Below are positions 59,228 to 64,000 of a stretch of 64,000 nucleotides of DNA, one piece after another. This DNA comes from Pseudoroseicyclus aestuarii (GTDB lineage: Bacteria > Pseudomonadota > Alphaproteobacteria > Rhodobacterales > Rhodobacteraceae). The position numbers and the translations under genes are program-made. The stretch is from assembly GCF_003217255.1 (NCBI RefSeq), contig NZ_QJTE01000002.1, forward strand, positions 620,001-684,000, read 5' to 3'. Position 1 is the first letter of the stretch. Each line of letters starts with the position of its first letter. The notes below the pieces were generated by a model. The model saw only the letters and a list, made by a program, of their open reading frames with translations, ran no database searches and was not told where the DNA came from.

Positions 59228-60027
59228 CGCAGGGCCTGCAAACGCTCGCGCGGGATCAGGCGCATCGTCTCGGCCGGGTGCAGGGGGATATAGGTGACCG
59301 ACAGGCCGTGCGGCAGCAGATCGCAGAGGGCAAGGCCGGTGCCGGGCACGATGCGCAGGGCCTCCCGCTCCAGCGGGTCGATGGTGGCGTGCTGGCCCAT
59401 GGTGATGACCACGGGGATGCCATGCCACAGCGCCACGCGGTTGGCATGGACATGCCCCGAGAGGATCGCCGTGACCTCGTGCGGGGCCAGCAGGGCCGCC
59501 AGCCGGTCCGAGGTCGCGGCATCGAGAGAGGTCCAGTCCGCCGGGCGGCGCGGATCGAGCTTCGGCATGTGGTGCAGCACCAGCAGCTTCGGCAGCTCGG
59601 GGTGGCGGGCAAGCGTGGCCTCCAACCCCTCGAGCTGGGCGTCCTCCAGCGTGCCGCCCGTGCGCCCCGGCTCCGAGGTGTCGAGCGTGATGACATGGTG
59701 CCCCGCCAGCACCATGTCGTAGTCCAGCGGATCCTCGCCGCCGCCGGGATAGCCAGTGAAGACCGCGCGGAAGGCCGGCCGCTTGTCGTGGTTGCCAAGG
59801 GCGAGGATCAGCGGCACGCCGATCCCCTCCAGCCTCTCGGCCAGCAGGGCATAGCTGCCCTCGTCCCCGCGGTTGGTCAGATCGCCGCTGAGCACGGCGA
59901 AATCCGGCGCCGGGTCGATCCGGCGCATCGCTTCGAGCGCGCGGTCCATGCTCGCCCCGGTATCGGCATCGAGGCCGGGGTCGTCCCCTGCGGAGAGGTG
60001 CAGGTCGGTCAGGTGCAGAACCCTCAT
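59224..60027 (-). CDS. Metallophosphoesterase (CpdA/GpdQ-like)
   Basis: A 267-residue calcineurin-type phosphoesterase with all five metal motifs: LTDLHL, LSGDLTNRGD, LGNHDKR, LVLHHMPK and ILSGHVHANRV. The class III cyclic nucleotide/glycerophosphodiester group fits best. It is cytoplasmic, with no signal peptide. It overlaps the upstream transporter ATPase and the downstream phosphatase by four bases, pointing to action on the imported compound, for example a phosphodiester. Confidence 0.92.
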   Translation of the reverse strand: MRVLHLTDLHLSAGDDPGLDADTGASMDRALEAMRRIDPAPDFAVLSGDLTNRGDEGSYALLAERLEGIGVPLILALGNHDKRPAFRAVFTGYPGGGEDPLDYDMVLAGHHVITLDTSEPGRTGGTLEDAQLEGLEATLARHPELPKLLVLHHMPKLDPRRPADWTSLDAATSDRLAALLAPHEVTAILSGHVHANRVALWHGIPVVITMGQHATIDPLEREALRIVPGTGLALCDLLPHGLSVTYIPLHPAETMRLIPRERLQALR

Positions 60028-60836
60028 GGGGCGGCTCCTCGTGTCAGTGTCTCGCCGCGCGCGGCGTCCATCAGCGCGCGGGTATAGGGGTGCGCGGGCG
60101 CGGTGATCAGCCGCGCCGTCGGCCCGGCCTCGACCACGCGCCCCTCCTGCATCACGAGGATGCTGTCGCAGAGCGCGGCGATGACCGCCATGTCGTGGCC
60201 GATGAACAGCAGGCCCAGTCCCATCGCCTCCTGCAGGTCCATCAGCAGGTTCAGGATCTGCGCCCGGACCGAAACGTCGAGCGCGCTGACAGCCTCGTCC
60301 GCGACGAGAAGGGCGGGGCGGGTGACCACGGCGCGGGCGATGGCGATGCGCTGGCGCTGACCGCCCGAGAACTCGTGCGGGTAGCGGGCGGCATCAGCGG
60401 CCGAAAGGCCGACCTGCTCCAGCGCCTCGGCCACGCGGTCGCGCAGGGAAGTCCGCCCGGTGATACCGGCGGCGCGCAGCGGCTCTGCGATGGACCAGCC
60501 GACCTGACGGCGCGGGTCGAGAGAGCCGTAGGGGTCCTGAAAGATCATCTGGAAGCGCGGCCGCAGGCGCTGCAGCGCGCGCGGCGGCAGGGCATGGATG
60601 TCCTGCCCATCGAGGCGGACGCAACCCGCATCGGGCCGTTCGAAGCCCATGACCAGCCGCGCCAGCGTCGTCTTGCCCGACCCGCTTTCGCCGACGATGC
60701 CCAGCGTCTCGCCCGGCGCGATGGCGAAGCTGGCGTCCTCAAGCGCGACCAGCGGCGGCTCGGCCCGCAGCAGGCGGCGGCGCGGGCGGGGGTAGGTCTT
60801 GCGCAGACCTTCCGCGATCAGCAGCGGCGCGGTCAT
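60024..60836 (-). CDS. Peptide/nickel-type ABC transporter ATP-binding protein (DppF-like)
   Basis: A 270-residue ATPase: Walker A GESGSGKTTLAR, signature FSGGQRQRIAIAR, Walker B LLVADEAVSALD and H-loop FIGHDMAVI. It lacks the C-terminal oligopeptide_HPY extension seen in its partner. It overlaps the DppD-like gene and the metallophosphoesterase gene by four bases. Confidence 0.93.
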   Translation of the reverse strand: MTAPLLIAEGLRKTYPRPRRRLLRAEPPLVALEDASFAIAPGETLGIVGESGSGKTTLARLVMGFERPDAGCVRLDGQDIHALPPRALQRLRPRFQMIFQDPYGSLDPRRQVGWSIAEPLRAAGITGRTSLRDRVAEALEQVGLSAADAARYPHEFSGGQRQRIAIARAVVTRPALLVADEAVSALDVSVRAQILNLLMDLQEAMGLGLLFIGHDMAVIAALCDSILVMQEGRVVEAGPTARLITAPAHPYTRALMDAARGETLTRGAAP

Positions 60837-61783
60837 GGCGCGGGCTCCAGCAGGTGGCAGGCGGCCTGCCCGCTGGCGGTGGGCCATGGCGCGGGGCGCG
60901 TTCCGGCGCAGCGCGGCAGCTCGGCGGCGCAGCGCCCGGCAAAGCGGCAGCCGCGCGGCAGGTCACCCAGCGTGGGCACGGTGCCGGGGATCACCGGCAG
61001 CCGCTTGCGGATCATCGCGGGATCGGGGCGCGGGCGCGCCGCGATCAGCCCCTGCGTATAGGGGTGGCGCGGATTTGCCAGCACCTCGGCCGTGGCGCCG
61101 GTCTCGACCAGATCGCCGCCGTACATCACCGCCAGCCGCTCTGTCGCGCGGGCGACGGCGGCGAGATCATGGCTGATGAAGATCAGCGCCATGCCGCGAT
61201 CGCGCGAGAGCCGCACGAGAAGATCGGTGATCCGCAGCGCGATCTGCGCGTCGAGCGCGGTTGTCGGCTCATCCGCGATCAGCACCCCCGGATCGCAGGC
61301 CAGCGCCAGCGCGATCAGCACCCGCTGGCGCTGCCCGCCCGAAAGCTGGTGGGGATACTGCCGCATCTTCGCCTCGGGCTCGGTCAGGCCGGTCTCGGCC
61401 AGCAGGTCAAGCGCCCGGGCACGGGCATCGCGGCGGCGCATCTTCAGGTGCAGGATCAGCGGCTCCATCACCGTCTCGCCGATGCGGACGAGCGGATCGA
61501 GCGCGGTCATCGGCTCTTGGAAGATCATCGCCACCTTGCGCGCGCGCAGGGGCTGCCAGGCGGCCTCGGTCGCGCCCGTCATATCCTGCCCGTCCAGCGC
61601 GATCCGCCCGGAGAGCTGCGCCGCATCCGGCACCATGCCCATCAGCGCGAGGCCCAGCATCGACTTGCCGCTGCCGCTTTCCCCGACGAGGCCCAGCCGC
61701 TCGCCCCGCGCCACCGACAGGCTTACGTCGCGCAGGGCCTGGCCCTGCGGCAGGGCGGCGCTGAGACCCTCGACCCGGATCAT
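60833..61783 (-). CDS. Peptide/nickel-type ABC transporter ATP-binding protein (DppD-like)
   Basis: A 316-residue ATPase: Walker A GESGSGKSMLGL, signature LSGGQRQRVLIA, Walker B VLIADEPTTALD. The C-terminal oligo_HPY domain has CRFAGRCAAELPRC with the cysteines typical of the iron-sulfur-binding tail. Overlaps with both neighbours indicate a single polycistronic message. Confidence 0.93.
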   Translation of the reverse strand: MIRVEGLSAALPQGQALRDVSLSVARGERLGLVGESGSGKSMLGLALMGMVPDAAQLSGRIALDGQDMTGATEAAWQPLRARKVAMIFQEPMTALDPLVRIGETVMEPLILHLKMRRRDARARALDLLAETGLTEPEAKMRQYPHQLSGGQRQRVLIALALACDPGVLIADEPTTALDAQIALRITDLLVRLSRDRGMALIFISHDLAAVARATERLAVMYGGDLVETGATAEVLANPRHPYTQGLIAARPRPDPAMIRKRLPVIPGTVPTLGDLPRGCRFAGRCAAELPRCAGTRPAPWPTASGQAACHLLEPAP

Positions 61784-62598
61784 GCCTGCCGCCTGACAAG
61801 CCGCGGGTCGGCCCAGTCGCGCAGCCCGTCGCCCAAAAGGCCGAAGCCGAGGACGGCGGCGGTGATGCACAGCCCCGGCCAGACCGCCTGCATCGGCGCC
61901 ACCCAGAGCAGCGTCTGCGCCTCGGCCAGCATCCGCCCCCAGGAGGCGGCGGGGGGCTGCGCCCCGAGGCCAAGGTAGCTGAGCGCCGCCTCGGCGAGGA
62001 TCGCGGTCGCGATCTCGATGGTGGCCTGCACGATCAGCGGGGCCGCGATGTTCGGCACGATGTGATCGCGGCTGATCGCGGCGCGCCCGCGCCCCGCGGC
62101 CCGCCCGGCGAGGACGAAGTCGCGCACCCAGACCTGGTTTGCCGCGCCGCGCGCGACGCGGGCGAAGATGGGCACGTTTATGAAAGCGATGGCGAGGCCG
62201 GTGTTGAGAAGCGAGGGGCCGAAGGCCGCCGCCAGCATGATCGCGAAGAGCAGGGCAGGGAAGGCGAAGCTGAGATCGCAGAGCCGCATCAACGCCTCTT
62301 CGACGCGGCCGCCCCAGGCACTGGCCAGCAGCCCGAGCCCCGTGCCGATCCCCCCGCCCAGCAGCACGGCGCCCGCGGCGACGGAGAGCGAATTGGCCGC
62401 CCCCGCCATCAGCCGCGACAGCAGGTCGCGCCCCAGCCCGTCGGTGCCCAGCGGATGCGCCGCGCTCGGGGCGGCCAGCTTGTTCAGCACGTCGATCTCG
62501 GCCAGCGGCCAGGGCGTCCAGGCCAGTGAGACAAGGCCCGCCGCTGCCATCAGCCCCACCAGCACCGCGCCGAGGATTAGGCTCGCGCGGTGCCTCAT
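61780..62598 (-). CDS. Peptide/nickel-type ABC transporter permease (DppC-like)
   Basis: A 272-residue permease with six helices. HPLGTDGLGRDLLSRLMAGA is the DppC N-terminal signature, and AALSYLGLGAQPPAASWGRML lies near the C-terminus. The EAA loop region is AAISRDHIVPNIAAPL. It pairs with the DppB-like permease encoded upstream. Confidence 0.93.
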   Translation of the reverse strand: MRHRASLILGAVLVGLMAAAGLVSLAWTPWPLAEIDVLNKLAAPSAAHPLGTDGLGRDLLSRLMAGAANSLSVAAGAVLLGGGIGTGLGLLASAWGGRVEEALMRLCDLSFAFPALLFAIMLAAAFGPSLLNTGLAIAFINVPIFARVARGAANQVWVRDFVLAGRAAGRGRAAISRDHIVPNIAAPLIVQATIEIATAILAEAALSYLGLGAQPPAASWGRMLAEAQTLLWVAPMQAVWPGLCITAAVLGFGLLGDGLRDWADPRLVRRQA

Positions 62599-63542
62599 GA
62601 CTGCCGCCCCGTAAGGCGCGGATCGATGGCGACATAGGCCAGGTCGACGAGGAAATTCGCCGTCACCACGATGGCGGCAAACAGCAGGACCAGCGCCTGC
62701 ACGGTGATCAGGTCGCGGTTGGCGATGGATTGCAGCAGCAGCCGCCCGAGGCCCGGCAGCGAGAAGACGCTCTCGATCACCACGGTGCCGGTGACGATGG
62801 CGGCGAACTGCATGCCGATGATCGTCACGATCGGGATCAGCGCATTGGGCAGCACGTGGCGCCAGAGGATGCGCCGGCGCGGCAGGCCCGTGGCGCGCGC
62901 CGTGCGCACGAAATCGAGGCGCATCACCTCGAGCGCCGCGGACCGCGTGACCCGCGCCAGCACCGCCGATTGCACCAGCGCCAGCGCGATCACCGGCAGC
63001 ACCAGCGCGCGCAGCGCCGCCAGCGGCTGATCCCAGCCCGGAAACCCGCCCGAGGGCAGCCAGCCCAGCCGCACCGCGAAAAGCAGGATCAGCAGGATCG
63101 ACATCCAGAATGCCGGCACCGCGATGCCGATCTGGCTGAGCACCATGACCGCCCAATCGCCCGGCCCGCCGTGACGGGCTGCGGCTGCCATGCCGAGGCC
63201 GGGCGCCAGCACCAGCGTCACCGCCATGGCCCCCAGCGCCAGCGACAGCGTCAGCGGCAGCCGCTCGGCGATCAGCCCGCCGACGGGGACGCGAAAGGCG
63301 TAGCTGGTGCCGAAGTCGCCCTTCAGCGCGCCGAGGGCCCAGGCGGCGTAGCGCGCGGGCGCGGGCGCATCGAGGCCCAGCTGGCTGCGCATCGCCGCCA
63401 GCGCTTCGGGCGAGGCCTCGATCCCGAGGATGCTCAGCGCCGGATCGCCCGGCAGCATCGACATCACCGCGAAGACGACGACGGAGACGGCCAGGAGCGT
63501 CAGCACGAAACCGGCGGCGCGGCGGATCAGGAAGCGGGTCAT
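62595..63542 (-). CDS. Peptide/nickel-type ABC transporter permease (DppB-like)
   Basis: A 315-residue permease: RFLIRRAAGFVLTLLAVSVVVF at the N-terminus, MLPGDPA loop, EAA loop DFVRTARATGLPRRRILWRHVLPNA and ESVFSLPGLGRLLLQSI, all DppB hallmarks. It is the first membrane component after the binding-protein gene, separated by a hairpin. Confidence 0.93.
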   Translation of the reverse strand: MTRFLIRRAAGFVLTLLAVSVVVFAVMSMLPGDPALSILGIEASPEALAAMRSQLGLDAPAPARYAAWALGALKGDFGTSYAFRVPVGGLIAERLPLTLSLALGAMAVTLVLAPGLGMAAAARHGGPGDWAVMVLSQIGIAVPAFWMSILLILLFAVRLGWLPSGGFPGWDQPLAALRALVLPVIALALVQSAVLARVTRSAALEVMRLDFVRTARATGLPRRRILWRHVLPNALIPIVTIIGMQFAAIVTGTVVIESVFSLPGLGRLLLQSIANRDLITVQALVLLFAAIVVTANFLVDLAYVAIDPRLTGRQS

Positions 63543-63563
63543 CGAGAGCTTTCGAAGGCCGGT

Positions 63564-63594
63564 GCAGGCGCGGCGGGTGCAGCCCCGCGCCTGC
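63564..63594 (-). terminator. 10-bp hairpin between binding-protein and permease genes
   Basis: GCAGGCGCGG (63564-63573) and CCGCGCCTGC (63585-63594) with an 11-base loop lie after the binding-protein stop on the reverse strand. There is no T-tract; probably an attenuator or message-stabilising structure. Confidence 0.5.
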
Positions 63595-63624
63595 GACCGA
63601 TGCTCTTGGCATCAGGTGCGGGCG

Positions 63625-64000
63625 TCATTCCGCCCAGTGCACCTCCTTGAGCGGCTGGTACAGCACCGGCGCCGCCGTCCAGAACCCCTCGAGGTCGCTG
63701 CGCTGCACCGCAAGCTCGGGCAGCTGGAACAGGAAGGCCATGACCGCATTCTCGGCCAGGTAGCGCTGGCCCTCCTCAAGCAGGGCATTGCGCGCCTCGG
63801 CATCGGTCTCGGCCGAGATCCGGTCCCACAGCGCGTCGAACTCGTCGCTCTGGAAGCCGTAGAAATACTCCGGCCCGCGGGCGAAGTTGCCCATGTCGTT
63901 CGGGCTGGTATGGGCGATGATCGTCATGTCGTAGTTGCGGTTGGAATAGACCTCTTCCAGCCAGTAGCCCCATTCGACGGTCTCGACCGAAACCGCGACG
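63625..64000 (-). CDS. Peptide-type ABC substrate-binding protein, C-terminal part (cut by window edge)
   Basis: The last 124 codons of a family-5 binding protein. EWGYWLEEVYSNRNYDMTI, EYFYGFQSDEFDALWDRIS and AENAVMAFLFQLPELAVQRSDLEGF are typical of its C-terminal lobe. The N-terminus and signal peptide lie beyond the window. It heads the leftward operon of transporter and phosphatases. The ligand is unknown. Confidence 0.9.
   Translation of the reverse strand, partial: VAVSVETVEWGYWLEEVYSNRNYDMTIIAHTSPNDMGNFARGPEYFYGFQSDEFDALWDRISAETDAEARNALLEEGQRYLAENAVMAFLFQLPELAVQRSDLEGFWTAAPVLYQPLKEVHWAE

Overview
This window looks like chromosomal DNA of a high-GC alphaproteobacterium (roughly 70% GC by eye), most likely a Rhodobacteraceae-type organism. 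The evidence is the gene content: a complete erythritol locus with a SorC-type EryD, a UdgX/DUF4130 fusion next to its radical-SAM partner, a tripartite tricarboxylate transporter with a TctDE-type two-component system, a YcnI-PCuAC-Sco copper set, and dense operons joined by 4-base ATGA/GTGA overlaps. Genus and species cannot be fixed from sequence alone. There is one tRNA-Ser(GCU). No rRNA, CRISPR array, insertion sequence or prophage was seen.

Layout. 0-7 kb holds housekeeping and repair genes: a CHAD protein cut by the window edge, the YchF ATPase, a GNAT acetyltransferase, a LysR regulator divergent from a YeiH-type transporter, and a two-gene DNA repair unit (radical SAM protein, then the UdgX fusion). 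7-21 kb is an erythritol catabolic locus: isomerases eryH and eryI, the DeoR-type regulator eryR, an ABC importer (eryEFG) with a DUF2291 partner, the SorC regulator eryD, kinase/dehydrogenase/epimerase eryABC, and an appended Dak-type ketose kinase. Together they import erythritol, phosphorylate and oxidise it, and isomerise it toward erythrose-4-phosphate; the Dak kinase may admit free erythrulose or dihydroxyacetone.

21-29 kb carries tRNA-Ser, an AbrB-type membrane protein and tctA-tctB-tctC, divergent from a response regulator and an unusual 800-residue protein. That protein fuses a histidine kinase in frame to a signal-sequence-bearing periplasmic binding protein, and it has a strong internal ribosome binding site at the joint. 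29-41 kb is a catabolic island that I interpret as one regulon. A BetI/TetR-like repressor, an aminotransferase, an FAD oxidoreductase and a betaine-type binding protein lie opposite a complete amino-acid-type ABC importer. Beyond that, a class II aldolase and a D-2-hydroxyacid dehydrogenase lie opposite an M20 amidohydrolase and a homocysteine S-methyltransferase. Both divergent promoter regions carry the same 16-bp dyad (TTRTAC-N4-GTATAA). The substrate is not evident.

41-47.5 kb is a tightly overlapping six-gene operon that couples three membrane-lipid-type genes (CDP-alcohol phosphatidyltransferase, YbhN-type protein, sulfatase/phosphoglycerol-transferase fold) to a sugar-type ABC importer with no ATPase gene. 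A low-GC GrpB-family gene broken by an early stop follows. 48-54.5 kb has DUF1684, a copper delivery set, and a TonB energy-transduction operon with two ExbD proteins. 54.5-58 kb is a MarR-controlled EmrAB-type efflux operon whose start codon lies in a perfect 18-bp palindrome. 58-64 kb is a peptide/nickel-type ABC importer operon in which a metallophosphoesterase and a tyrosine-phosphatase-like protein are translationally coupled to the transporter.
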